Assembly: GCF_000062885.1 (NCBI RefSeq)
Contig: NC_009142.1
Coordinates: 7,987,584-8,051,583 of the forward strand
Reading direction: 5' to 3'
Source: Saccharopolyspora erythraea NRRL 2338
Lineage (GTDB): Bacteria; Actinomycetota; Actinomycetes; Mycobacteriales; Pseudonocardiaceae
Length of the DNA stretch: 64,000 nucleotides
Below, in pieces: positions 26,006-36,389 of this stretch. The position numbers and the translations under genes were made by a program. A model generated the notes under the pieces. That model did not search any database. It had not been told where the DNA came from and saw only the letters and a program-made list of their open reading frames with translations. Position 1 is the stretch's first letter. Each line of letters begins with the position of its first letter.

Positions 26006-27178
26006 TTACCTCCCGAGCAGCTCGTCGAGGTCCCCGCGAGGGTCGTGATCCGCGGTCGCCTCCGCGTACGCGCGCAACGCGTCCTCCGCCTTGCCGTCCA
26101 GTTTGGACGGAACGGCGACCTGCAGGGTCACCAGGAGATCCCCTCGGCTGCCGCTCTTGCCCTCCACGCCCTTGCCGCGGACCCGCAGGGTGCGGCCGCT
26201 GCTGGTGCCGGGCTGGACCTTCAAGGAGACCTTGCCGTCCAGCGTGGGCACCGTCAACGTGGTTCCAAGGGTGAGTTCGGGAAAAGTGACCGGAACGGTG
26301 ATCGTGAGGTCGCTGCCGGACCGGCCGAACACGCGGTGCGGGTTGACGTGCACCACCACGTACAGGTCGCCCGCCGCGGCCCCGTGCCTGCCCGGCTCGC
26401 CCTGACCGGCCAGCCGGATCCGCTGGCCGTCGGAGACGCCCTGCGGAATGCGGACGGTCAGGGTGCGGGTGCGGGTGCTGACTCCCTCGCCCCGGCACTC
26501 CGGGCACGGGTCGTCGATGATCTGCCCGCGTCCGCGGCAGTCCGGGCACGGCTCGCTGAAGGCGAAAGCGCCCTGGTTGCGCGTCACGAGCCCCGCCCCC
26601 GCGCACGTGGCGCAGCTGTGGGGCCGGGTGCCGGGACGCGCGCCCGACCCGTGGCAGGTCGCGCACGTCGCCGGGCTCGACAGGCGGAGCGGCACGGTCG
26701 CGCCGCGCACCGACTCGGTGAAGTCGATGGTCACCTCGGTCTCGACGTCGGCGCCGCGCCGGGGGCGGTTGGCCGAAGTGGCACCGCCGCGGCGGTTGCC
26801 GAACAGGCCGCCGAAGAGGTCACCGATGCCACCGCCGGCCTGCGCGCCGCCGAACAGGTCGCCGAGGTCGAAGCCGCCGGTGCCGGTACCGGCACCGAAG
26901 CCGCCGAAGCCGCCACCGCCCTGGCCGCTGCCGAACCCGGCACCGAACAGCCTGCGGGCCTCGTCGTACTGCTTGCGCTTCTCCGGGTCGGAGAGCACGC
27001 CGTACGCCTCGGAAACGGCCTTGAACTTGGCTTCGGCCCTGCTGTTACCGGGGTTGGCGTCGGGGTGGTTCTCCCGCGCCAGCTTCCGGTAGGACTTCTT
27101 GATCTCGTCCGCCGAAGCGTCGGAAGAGACGCCCAGCTCGGCGTAGAAATCCTTGTCGAGCCATTCCCTTGCACTCAC
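26006..27178 (-). CDS. dnaJ: Chaperone protein DnaJ
   Basis: A 390-residue type I Hsp40. It has the J domain with HPD at about residues 38-40, a long Gly/Phe-rich linker (about 75-135), four CxxCxGxG zinc motifs (CATCHGSG, CATCAGAG, CPDCRGRG, CPECRGEG) and the C-terminal substrate domains. It delivers unfolded proteins to DnaK and stimulates its ATPase. GTG 27178 follows GGGAGGAGGGG. It lies between grpE (24 bases upstream) and hspR in one heat-shock operon. Confidence 0.96.
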   Translation of the reverse strand: MSAREWLDKDFYAELGVSSDASADEIKKSYRKLARENHPDANPGNSRAEAKFKAVSEAYGVLSDPEKRKQYDEARRLFGAGFGSGQGGGGFGGFGAGTGTGGFDLGDLFGGAQAGGGIGDLFGGLFGNRRGGATSANRPRRGADVETEVTIDFTESVRGATVPLRLSSPATCATCHGSGARPGTRPHSCATCAGAGLVTRNQGAFAFSEPCPDCRGRGQIIDDPCPECRGEGVSTRTRTLTVRIPQGVSDGQRIRLAGQGEPGRHGAAAGDLYVVVHVNPHRVFGRSGSDLTITVPVTFPELTLGTTLTVPTLDGKVSLKVQPGTSSGRTLRVRGKGVEGKSGSRGDLLVTLQVAVPSKLDGKAEDALRAYAEATADHDPRGDLDELLGR

Positions 27179-27202
27179 TGGACGCCCCTCCTCCCGCTCG
27201 CA

Positions 27203-27906
27203 TCAACCCTGGTCTGCCGACTTCTCACCGGCCTGCGCCTGCTCACCCGCCGCCGACTCCGCGGGCTGCTCGCCCGGCTCGTGGTCGGTGACCGCGACCA
27301 TCGCGGGCCGCAGCACCCGGTCGCCGAACCGGTAGCCGCGCCGCAGCACCGCGGTCACCGTCGGCCCGGAGACCTCCGGCGACGTGCTGTGCTGCACCGC
27401 CTCGTGCACCGACGGGTCGAACTCGTCGCCCTCCTGACCGAAGGGCGCCAGCCCCGCCCCGTTCAGCGACCCGATGAGCTTGTCGGCAACGGCCTTGAAA
27501 GCTCCGTTGAGGTCGCCGTGGGACTCGGCGCGCTCGACGTCGTCGAGCACCGTGAGCAGGTCACCCGCGACCGACGCCTTCGCGGCCTCGATCACGGCCT
27601 CGCGGTCGCGTTCCACCCGCTTGCGGTAGTTCGCGTACTCGGCGGTGACCCGCTTGAGGTCGGCGGTCAGCTCGTCGACCTGCTGCTGCAGCCCGGACGA
27701 CGGGGCCTCTCCCACCGCGGCTTCGGCCTCGGCTTCGGCGATTTCGTCGTCGAGCGTCCCGGAGATGCTTTCGGCGATCTTCGGCTCGCTCTCCGCCGGT
27801 GCCGGAGTCCGGCGCTGGCCGGTCTCCGGGTCGATCCGGCGCCGATCCCTGACCACTACCGGCTCCTGCTCACCCTCGTTCCGCGACATCTCTGGCCTGT
27901 CCGACG

Positions 27907-27910
<4 letters not shown>
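27203..27910 (-). CDS. grpE: Nucleotide exchange factor GrpE
   Basis: A 235-residue protein that exchanges ADP for ATP on DnaK. It has a charged disordered N-terminus, a long helix ([31 protein letters not shown]), and the conserved C-terminal beta part with [17 protein letters not shown] and [15 protein letters not shown]. The GTG start at 27910 overlaps the dnaK stop by four bases. The C-terminus extends in a Glu/Ala-rich tail beyond the family core. Confidence 0.95.
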
Positions 27911-29775
<1,865 letters not shown>

Positions 29776-29823
29776 GGATGGTTCCTCCTGCTCATTGCCC
29801 GTGCGCCCAGGACGTGATCAGTC

Positions 29824-29844
29824 CTTGAGCCTTGCTGACTCAAG
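29824..29844 (-). promoter_or_regulatory. HAIR element 1 of the dnaK operon
   Basis: CTTGAGC-N7-ACTCAAG, one base from the perfect HspR consensus. It directly abuts the TAAAAC -10-like box (29844-29849, minus strand), whose -35 is TTGACG (29868-29873) at 18 bases, so HspR here covers the start of transcription. Confidence 0.9.
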
Positions 29845-29879
29845 TTTTACCGAGCCCGACCGCGTCTCGTCAAACGCCG

Positions 29880-29900
29880 GTTGAGCCGGTCACACTCAAG
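29880..29900 (-). promoter_or_regulatory. HAIR element 2 of the dnaK operon
   Basis: GTTGAGC-N7-ACTCAAG, the same variant found before clpB, lies just upstream of the -35 box. Its centre is 56 bases from that of element 1, so the promoter is bracketed by two HspR sites. Confidence 0.85.
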
Positions 29901-30048
29901 CTTTCTGCCTCGACAACGTCTGAGCAGGCGTTGGAGTTCCCGGCGGCCGCTTCCGCACGCGTGTTCGCCCGTCCGGGTACCCGCCGAGACCGCTGGAGGA
30001 CACCGGCGGCGAGAACCCGCGACCAGGGGAGCGGGGTGAGCGCGGTCG

Positions 30049-30825
30049 TCAGCGGGGCACGACCTGGATGGACCCGCTGCCCGTGGAGAGCTCCAGGCTC
30101 CGGGGCGCGTTCGGGTCCTGGGTCACGCCGATCTCCTCGCCGCCGCTGCCGGTGTCCGCGCGCACGCGGTAGGCCCCCTGCGGCACCTCGAGCTCGATTC
30201 CGCCGCTGCTGGTCCGCACGTCGACCTCCTGCGGTGCGGTGAGCTCGGCCGCGGCTGTCCCCGAGCCGAGCTCGGCGCGGAACCGGCCGCCCCGCAGGTC
30301 CCGGCCGTCGACACCGCCGCTGCCGGTGCGCACGTCGACGTCGCCGCCGAGGCCGGCCAGCGAGACCGACCCCGAACCGGTCTCCACCGAGACCGCCCCG
30401 GCGACGTCCCGGACGTCCGCCCCGCCCGAGCCGAGCCTGGCGTCGACCGAGGCCATCCCGGCCACCTCGAGGTCGCCCGACCCGAGCTCGCCGGTCACCG
30501 GCACCGGCGCGGGCAGGGTCACCTGGTAGTCGACGCTGCAGTTCCACCCGCAGTCGGTGTCGAGCACGAGCCTGCCGCCATCGACCCGCAGCCGCGAATC
30601 ACCGCCGCCCCAGGACGAGCTGATCCGCTCCTGGACCTCCCCGCGCGCTCCGGGCGCGTACCGGACCTCGACCGAGCCCGCACCCCCGATGAGCTCGACC
30701 GCGCTGACGCCGTCCACCGGCACCGTCCGCGTCTGCTCCCGGCCGCCGATCTGCCCCCAGGCCAGCGCCGCTCCACCCAGCAGCACCAGTGCCGCGCCGC
30801 CGACCGCCAATCCCACTCGGGCCAT
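30049..30825 (-). CDS. DUF4097-type beta-repeat membrane-anchored protein
   Basis: A 258-residue protein. The N-terminal helix (VGLAVGGAALVLLGGAALAWG) anchors it, and the rest is a right-handed beta-helix of short repeats such as GSGDLEVAG, GSGGADVRD, GSGSVSLAG and GSGGVDGRD, a hallmark of DUF4097 adhesin-like proteins. Two Cys (DCGWNCSV) may form a disulfide, which fits an extracellular position. Function is not established for the family; many members sit beside stress regulators. ATG 30825 follows a GGGGG run; upstream frame is shadow. Confidence 0.8.
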   Translation of the reverse strand: MARVGLAVGGAALVLLGGAALAWGQIGGREQTRTVPVDGVSAVELIGGAGSVEVRYAPGARGEVQERISSSWGGGDSRLRVDGGRLVLDTDCGWNCSVDYQVTLPAPVPVTGELGSGDLEVAGMASVDARLGSGGADVRDVAGAVSVETGSGSVSLAGLGGDVDVRTGSGGVDGRDLRGGRFRAELGSGTAAAELTAPQEVDVRTSSGGIELEVPQGAYRVRADTGSGGEEIGVTQDPNAPRSLELSTGSGSIQVVPR

Positions 30826-31058
30826 GCCGTCGCCCCCATCTCCGCTCCGGACAGAAGTTACGCCCGGCCCGAGGCCCGTACATCGGGGTCGCCCCTGAAC
30901 CGGTCCCCGAGTCCGGGTGCCGCCGATCGGCGGCGGCGGACCGGCCGAACGCACGCCTCCGGTGTCTTGGATCGCAGACATCAGCTCCGGATCGGGCATT
31001 GGCCCACCGGCGTCGTGCCCCGCCAATGGAACGCAACGCGCAGCGCCGAGGAGGCGAC

Positions 31059-32456
31059 ATGGCAACATCCCTGGAAGTCGAACGCAGGTCCATCGACCCG
31101 ATCCCGGAAGACGAGCGGCACGGGCGCCCGCGCAGCCTGTTCACGCTCTGGTTCGCCGCGAACATGCAGATCACATCGGCTGTGACCGGGGCGCTGACGG
31201 TGCTGGTCGGGCTGCACCCGCTGTGGGCGCTGGTCGCGATCGCGCTGGGCAACGCGCTCGGCGCGGTCCCGATGGCGCTGCACGCGGCGCAGGGTCCCAA
31301 GCTCGGCATCCCGCAGATGATCCAGAGCCGGGCGCAGTTCGGCGTGCACGGGGCGGTGCTGCCGCTGCTCCTGGTCGTGCTGATGTACCTCGGCTACTTC
31401 GCCAGCGGCAACGTGCTGGGCGGGCAGGCGCTGGCCGAGATCACCGGCCTCCCGGTGGACCTGAGCGTGCTGGTCTACGCCGGCATGTCGGCGCTGATCG
31501 CGATCGTCGGCTACCGGCTGATCCACCGGTTCGGCTGGATCGCGTCGCTGCTGTCGGTCGTGGTGTTCGTGTACCTGACGTTCCGGCTGCTCGGCAGCCA
31601 CGACTTCGCGGCGGTCCTGGCCGGCGCGGAGCTCGACTTCCCCGCGTTCCTGCTCGCGCTGTCGCTGACCGCGTCCTGGCAGCTCACCTTCGGGCCCTAC
31701 GTCGCCGACACCTCCCGCTACCTGCCGTCGGCGACCTCCATCCGCGCGACGTTCTGGTGGACCTACGCCGGAACGGTGATCGGCGCGGTCTGGGCGATGT
31801 CCTTCGGCGCGCTCGCCTACGCCGTGTCCGGCAACGCCTTCAAGGGCCGCGAGGTCGCCTACGTCGTCGGACTCGGCGGCGAGGCGCTGGTGCTGCCGCT
31901 GCTGCTGGCCATCGCGCTGGGCAAGTTCACGGTGAACGTCCTCAACATCTACGGCGGCTACATGACGGTGGCCACCACGCTCACCGCGTTCAACAGCGGG
32001 ACCAGGAGGCTTTCACCCGCGACGCGCATCGCCTACATCGCGCTGGTCGGCGTCGCCGGCGGCGCGATCGCGGTGCTCGGACGCGGCGACTTCCTGTCGA
32101 ACTTCGTGCTGTTCCTGCACTTCCTGCTGTACTTCCTGACCCCGTGGAGCGCGATCAACCTCGTCGACTTCTACCTGCTGCGCAAGGAGAAGTACGCGCT
32201 GGAGGAGATCTACGACCCGGACGGCCGCTACGGGCGCTGGTGCGTGCCCGCGCTGGTGGCCTACCTGCTCGGCATCCTCGTGCAGATCCCGTTCTCGCAC
32301 GTCGAGAAGGTGTTCACCGGGTTCGCGGTGCCCTGGCTCGGCGGCGCCGACATCGCGTGGCTGCTCGGGCTCGCGGTGCCGGGGCTCATCTACTGGCTGG
32401 CGATGCGCGGCCGCGTGCGCGGCACCGCGCCCGCCGAGGCAGCCGCCCGGGAGTGA
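31059..32456 (+). CDS. NCS1 family nucleobase permease (purine/cytosine type)
   Basis: A 465-residue transporter with about twelve helices. NCS1 features are the N-terminal IDPIPEDERHGRPRSLFTLWFAANM, the helix pair with SRAQFGVHGAVLP, and TSRYLPSATS followed by the FWWTYAGT segment. Homologs import cytosine, purines, allantoin or related ring compounds with H+ or Na+. The substrate is not fixed by sequence here. ATG 31059 follows GAGGAGGCGAC. It converges with the TetR gene, one base apart, so no terminator fits between them. Confidence 0.87.
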   Translation: MATSLEVERRSIDPIPEDERHGRPRSLFTLWFAANMQITSAVTGALTVLVGLHPLWALVAIALGNALGAVPMALHAAQGPKLGIPQMIQSRAQFGVHGAVLPLLLVVLMYLGYFASGNVLGGQALAEITGLPVDLSVLVYAGMSALIAIVGYRLIHRFGWIASLLSVVVFVYLTFRLLGSHDFAAVLAGAELDFPAFLLALSLTASWQLTFGPYVADTSRYLPSATSIRATFWWTYAGTVIGAVWAMSFGALAYAVSGNAFKGREVAYVVGLGGEALVLPLLLAIALGKFTVNVLNIYGGYMTVATTLTAFNSGTRRLSPATRIAYIALVGVAGGAIAVLGRGDFLSNFVLFLHFLLYFLTPWSAINLVDFYLLRKEKYALEEIYDPDGRYGRWCVPALVAYLLGILVQIPFSHVEKVFTGFAVPWLGGADIAWLLGLAVPGLIYWLAMRGRVRGTAPAEAAARE

Positions 32457-32457
32457 C

Positions 32458-33063
32458 TCACGAGATCACGCCCAGCGAGCGCAGGTAGCTCCCGGGCTGC
32501 ATCACGTAGCGCAGGGACGCCTCCAGCTCCTCGGCAGTGGGCGGCTCGTCGGCCACCAGCGCCTGCAGCACCAGGCCGTCGATGGCGGCGAAGAACGCGC
32601 GCATCGCGTGCGGGTCGCCGCCCTCGCCGCCGTTGACGTAGCCGGTGGCCACCTCGATCCAGCGCCGCGCCGCGGGCCGCAGCGCCGGCCTGCGCGCGGC
32701 CAGCAGGTACAGCTCGTACTCGGCGAGGGTGCGTTCCCGGTGCTCGTCGATCATCCGCGCGAGCATCCGGGCCACCACTCCCGGCCACTGCTCGTCGGAC
32801 CCGACCTCGCTCGTCATCCGGTCGATCTCGGCGATGAGCACCTCGACGCTGTCGAGCAGCGTCGCCACCAGCAGGTCGTCGATGCTGTCGAAGTAGTAGC
32901 CGACCGAGGCCGCGGGCACCCCGGCCTCGCGCGCGATGTTGCGGTGGCTCACCCCCGCGATGCCGTCGCGGGCCACGACCCGCAGCGTGGCGTCGACGAT
33001 GGCGCGGCGCCTGCGCGCGCCCTTGGCGCGGCGGCCGTCGACCTCCGGCTTCTGCGAGCTCAA
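32458..33063 (-). CDS. TetR family transcriptional regulator
   Basis: A 201-residue regulator. The helix-turn-helix is at IVDATLRVVARDGIAGVSHRNIAREAGVPAASVGYYFDSIDDLL. TTG 33063 is the best start because GGGAGG lies seven bases upstream and the codon overlaps the SMR stop (TTGA), so regulator and efflux pump are translationally coupled. It probably represses this efflux operon in response to a cationic compound. Confidence 0.85.
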   Translation of the reverse strand: MSSQKPEVDGRRAKGARRRRAIVDATLRVVARDGIAGVSHRNIAREAGVPAASVGYYFDSIDDLLVATLLDSVEVLIAEIDRMTSEVGSDEQWPGVVARMLARMIDEHRERTLAEYELYLLAARRPALRPAARRWIEVATGYVNGGEGGDPHAMRAFFAAIDGLVLQALVADEPPTAEELEASLRYVMQPGSYLRSLGVIS

Positions 33064-33383
33064 TGCGCGCCTCCCATCTCGAGCGCGAGCACACCACCGA
33101 CGATCAGCACGACACCCCCGATCTGCACCGGCGTGATGGTCTCGCCGAGGAACACCGCGCCGATGACCGCCACCAGCGCGACGCCCGCTCCGGCCCAGAT
33201 GGCGTAGACGACACCGACCGGCAGGCCGAGCTTGAGCACCGCGCCCAGCGCGGCGAAGGCGGCCAGGTAGCCGACGACGACCATGACCGACGGGACCGGC
33301 TTGCTGAACCCCTCGGAGAGCTTCAGCGACACCGTCGCGGTCACCTCGGAGAGGATCGCCACGGCCAACAGCAGGTACGCCAC
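33060..33383 (-). CDS. SMR family multidrug efflux protein
   Basis: A 107-residue, four-helix small multidrug resistance protein. The essential membrane Glu is at position 13 in AVAILSEVTATVSLKLSEGF, and the signature YAIWAGAGVALVAVIGAVFLGE follows. Dimers exchange protons for quaternary ammonium compounds or guanidinium; the exact cargo is open. GTG 33383 has AAGGTG about nine bases upstream. It is the first gene of an operon with its own TetR regulator. Confidence 0.9.
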   Translation of the reverse strand: MAYLLLAVAILSEVTATVSLKLSEGFSKPVPSVMVVVGYLAAFAALGAVLKLGLPVGVVYAIWAGAGVALVAVIGAVFLGETITPVQIGGVVLIVGGVLALEMGGAH

Positions 33384-33407
33384 CTGTCATCACCTTCCCG
33401 CGAAAAA

Positions 33408-33424
33408 CCTGTACGGTCGCACTA
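33408..33424. promoter_or_regulatory. Possible regulator site before the SMR-TetR operon
   Basis: CTGTACGGTCGCACTAC, an imperfect dyad about 25 bases upstream of the SMR start. It closely resembles CTGTACGACTGCACAGT at 37130-37146 before the GAP-family gene, so one TetR protein might bind both. Confidence 0.35.
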
Positions 33425-33535
33425 CTTGTCCAGGATACGGCCTCCTCCGACTGCTCCCGCCGCCGACTTGACCTCTACCCGACTGGAGATCGCAGGCTTT
33501 CGGCGCGAACGAGATCGCGGACCGGGGAGACCGAA

Positions 33536-34036
33536 ATGACCAGGGATGACGAGATCGCCGAGCTGCGCACGCAGATCCGGCTGCTGACCGACCGCGCCGA
33601 GCTCGGCGAGCTGGTCGACCGCTACGCGCTGAGCCTCGACGAGCGGCGCTTCGACCCGGCCACCGCGGCCGGGCTGTTCACCGACGACGTGCGCTTCTCC
33701 TACCCGGTGGGGGACGGCAGGACGCTGGAGGGCTACGAGGAGTCCAACCTCGCGCTCATGGCCCCGTACGAGCGGACCCAGCACCTGACCGGCAACCACG
33801 TCATCGACCTCGACGGCGACCGGGCGCGCGTGCGGTGGAACGCGATCATGACCCACGTGCACGCGCGGGAGACCACCGACCAGCGCGGCGAGCAGCCGGG
33901 CACGCACTTCGACGTCGGGGCGCACTTCACCGCCGAGGCGGTGCGCACGCCGGGCGGCTGGCGCTTCCGGGAGGTGTCGCTGGCGGTCCAGTGGACGCAG
34001 GGCACGCCGCCGCCCTGGGTCGCCGACGCGGCCTGA
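33536..34036 (+). CDS. SnoaL-like / NTF2-fold protein
   Basis: A 166-residue cone-shaped alpha+beta protein. The N-terminal helices ELGELVDRYALSLDERRF and the strand FTDDVRFSYPVGDGRTLEG, then THVHARETTDQRGEQPG, fit the SnoaL_4-type family. Members include polyketide cyclases, hydroxylases and isomerases, as well as many of unknown role. ATG 33536 follows GGGGAGACC. It is isolated between SMR and a TetR gene, so no pathway is suggested. Confidence 0.75.
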   Translation: MTRDDEIAELRTQIRLLTDRAELGELVDRYALSLDERRFDPATAAGLFTDDVRFSYPVGDGRTLEGYEESNLALMAPYERTQHLTGNHVIDLDGDRARVRWNAIMTHVHARETTDQRGEQPGTHFDVGAHFTAEAVRTPGGWRFREVSLAVQWTQGTPPPWVADAA

Positions 34037-34065
34037 CCCTTCCCGCCTGCGCCGGGCAGGACGCC

Positions 34066-34707
34066 CTACCCGGCGCAGGCGGCCAGGCCCGCGAGCAGCG
34101 GCCGCAGGCCCAGCACGAACTGGGCGTCCAGGCCGTGGTGCCGGGTTTCGCGGGCACCCGCCACGACGTGCGGGAAGTCGGACTCGGGCAGCGACTCCAT
34201 CGGAGAGGCACCCGGATCAGGTGAGCCGATGAGGTCGAGCTGGGCGAAGCCGATGGCGTAGCCGAAGACCAGGCGCGCCCCGCCGACCACGTCCGCGCCG
34301 CGCAGGCCCGCCTCGTGCAGCGCGGCCATCACGGCCTCCGGCAGGCGCAGAGCCGCCGGGTCGGTGTACTCGCGCATCGCCAGCAGGGGCGTGGCGTTCG
34401 GGTGCGTGCGCACCAGCGCCCGAACGCCGTGCGCCAGCGCCGCGATCCGCTCCTGCCACGGCAGCGACGGCGCCGGCACGTCCAGCTCGGCGAGCAGGTG
34501 CTCGATGGCCAGCCGCTCCAGCTCCGCCCGGTCGGCCACGTGGTGGTACAGGCTCATCTTGCCCACGCCTAGGCGCTCGGCGACCGCGCGCATGGTCAGC
34601 CCGTTGTGCCCCGACTCGTCGAGCACCTCCAGCGCCGCCGCCACGACGGCTTCGCGGGTCAGCTTCGGCGGCCTGCCGCGCCGCCGCGGGGCGTCTGAGA
34701 TGGTCAC
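34066..34707 (-). CDS. TetR family transcriptional regulator
   Basis: A 213-residue regulator. The N-terminus RRRGRPPKLTREAVVAAALEVLDESGHNGLTMRAVAERLGVGKMSLYHHVADRAEL contains a helix-turn-helix of the TetR_C_1-type group (related to TetR itself and to AcrR-like repressors). A TAGGTT box six bases before GTG 34707 suggests a leaderless transcript. It is divergent from a luciferase-like monooxygenase; the dyad at 34757-34779 between them is its likely operator. Confidence 0.86.
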   Translation of the reverse strand: MTISDAPRRRGRPPKLTREAVVAAALEVLDESGHNGLTMRAVAERLGVGKMSLYHHVADRAELERLAIEHLLAELDVPAPSLPWQERIAALAHGVRALVRTHPNATPLLAMREYTDPAALRLPEAVMAALHEAGLRGADVVGGARLVFGYAIGFAQLDLIGSPDPGASPMESLPESDFPHVVAGARETRHHGLDAQFVLGLRPLLAGLAACAG

Positions 34708-34756
34708 GCACCGAACCTAACGCACCTGCTCGATCGCGCCGCTCCCTGCTGCTACC

Positions 34757-34779
34757 TTTTTCGTCCTAAGTACGAAAAA
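34757..34779. promoter_or_regulatory. Palindromic operator between TetR and the monooxygenase gene
   Basis: TTTTTCGT-N7-ACGAAAAA is a perfect eight-base dyad, remarkably AT-rich for this genome, ending 11 bases before the monooxygenase start codon. Its position would block the monooxygenase promoter and possibly the TetR promoter. Confidence 0.7.
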
Positions 34780-34790
34780 ATGGAGGGGGC

Positions 34791-35858
34791 ATGACCACCC
34801 AGTACGGGCTCGTCCTGTTCACCGACTCTTTCGGCAGCGATGCCGGCAGTCGCGAGGTCTTCGAGTGGGCGCTGGACTACGCGCGCGAGGCCGAGCGGCA
34901 CGGCTGGCACGAGCTCTGGACGACCGAGCACCACTTCAACCCGCGAGCCCAGAACTCCTCGGCCCTGGCCATGGCGGCGTTCCTGCTCGGCCGCACGAAC
35001 CTGCACGTCGGCACCGCGGTGGCCGTGCTGCCCAACCACCACCCGATCGCACTCGCCGAACAGGCCGCGGTGCTGCAACACCTGTCCGGCGACCGCTTCA
35101 CGCTCGGCGTCGGACGCGGGCAACCGCTGGTGGACCTGGACGTACTCGGCACCGGGCTGGCCGGCTTCCGCGACGTCGGCGAGTCGGTGGCGCTGCTGGA
35201 CGACGCGTTGCGACACGGGCGGGCGAAGGGCGACGGTGAGCGGTACCGGTTCGACGAGGTGGCGGTGATGCCGGCACCCGAGCGGTCCGGCCCGCCCTTC
35301 GCGCTGGCGTCGTCGTCACCGGAGTCCGCGCGCATGGCGGGCGAGCGCGGGCTGCCCGTGCTGCTCAGCCCGTTCGTCGACGTGCGGACCAAGCGCGCGC
35401 TGCTCGACGAGCACGCGGCCGCGGCGGCGGAACGCGGTCACCGGCTCGACCCGCGGGACAACATCGACTCGGCGTACTTCGCCGTCGCCGACGACACTCC
35501 CGCCGCGCGGGAGCTGCTGACCACCGGGATCGCGGAGCTGAACCACCAGCTCGCGCGGCTGGTCACACCCCTGGTGCCGTGCCCGGCGCCGACGGCCGAC
35601 CAGGCCCGCGCCGAGGCGGCGGAGCTCGCGGACTGCCACGTCGCCGGGGACGTCGCCGACTGCGCGGCGCAACTGGCAGACCGGACGGCGGCTCTCGGTG
35701 TCGGCCGAGTCCTGCTCATGCCCGAAGGCGCAGGCTCCCGCGAGGCGACCCTGAACACCATCCGCCGAGCGCGGGAGGTCTTCACCCAGGCCGCCTACGG
35801 TCTGTTCAACGAGCGGGCGGTGCGGGGCTCCGCCTGCACCGCCACCGAACATTCCTAG
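34791..35858 (+). CDS. LLM class flavin-dependent monooxygenase (luciferase-like)
   Basis: A 355-residue TIM-barrel protein. The N-terminus (YGLVLFTDSFG, then WHELWTTEHHFNP with the conserved EHH) and FTLGVGRGQP are typical of bacterial luciferase-like oxidoreductases that use reduced flavin. Substrates in the group range from alkanes to coenzyme-F420-linked metabolites; this is an FMN-type by the EHHF motif. ATG 34791 follows GGAGGGGG. The TetR repressor upstream probably induces it with its substrate. The stop overlaps that of the next gene on the other strand (CTAG). Confidence 0.87.
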   Translation: MTTQYGLVLFTDSFGSDAGSREVFEWALDYAREAERHGWHELWTTEHHFNPRAQNSSALAMAAFLLGRTNLHVGTAVAVLPNHHPIALAEQAAVLQHLSGDRFTLGVGRGQPLVDLDVLGTGLAGFRDVGESVALLDDALRHGRAKGDGERYRFDEVAVMPAPERSGPPFALASSSPESARMAGERGLPVLLSPFVDVRTKRALLDEHAAAAAERGHRLDPRDNIDSAYFAVADDTPAARELLTTGIAELNHQLARLVTPLVPCPAPTADQARAEAAELADCHVAGDVADCAAQLADRTAALGVGRVLLMPEGAGSREATLNTIRRAREVFTQAAYGLFNERAVRGSACTATEHS

Positions 35859-36277
35859 GTCTTGGCGTCGTCGCCGCCCCTGCCGCCGAAGAGCATCCCG
35901 GCGACCAGCACGACGGCCCAGATCCCCATCGGGAAGATCGGCCAGAAGAAGTACGGCTGTCCCGACGGCAGCCAGGTCACCAGCCAGATGCCGGTGAGCA
36001 TGAACGAGGTGCCGGCCCAGTCCCGCCACTCCTTCGCGAGCTTCTTGCGCTCGCGCTCCTTTCGCGCGACCTCGGCGGACTGCTTCGACGGGACCGGCGC
36101 CGGGAGGTCGGCCGTCAGCGGCGCGAGATCGGCCAGGGTGCGCGCGGCGTAAGCGGCGCGCACCCGCTCGTCGAACCCGGCGAGGTCCAGGCGCCCCTCG
36201 CCCATGGCGGCGCGCAGCCGCTCGGCGACCGCTTCGCGGTCGGCGTCGGACGCGCGCACCGAGTCCGGCTCAGACAT
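35855..36277 (-). CDS. DUF1707-type membrane protein
   Basis: A 140-residue protein. The N-terminus has the DUF1707 pattern RASDADREAVAERLRAAMGEGRLDLAGFDERVRAAYAARTLADL, which is common in actinobacterial membrane proteins. It is followed by a basic linker (KERERKKLAKEW) and two hydrophobic helices. Function is unknown. ATG 36277 begins the domain; the frame upstream has no support. It converges with the monooxygenase, sharing the CTAG. Confidence 0.85.
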   Translation of the reverse strand: MSEPDSVRASDADREAVAERLRAAMGEGRLDLAGFDERVRAAYAARTLADLAPLTADLPAPVPSKQSAEVARKERERKKLAKEWRDWAGTSFMLTGIWLVTWLPSGQPYFFWPIFPMGIWAVVLVAGMLFGGRGGDDAKT

Positions 36278-36389
36278 CAGACACCCCCACCAGGCATGCC
36301 GGGCCGAGCCCGGAACCACCGACGCGGCGCTCCGGCTCTCACCGGTGCGCAACCGACGATACCCAGCCAGTCCCTCGGGCCCCACGGCT

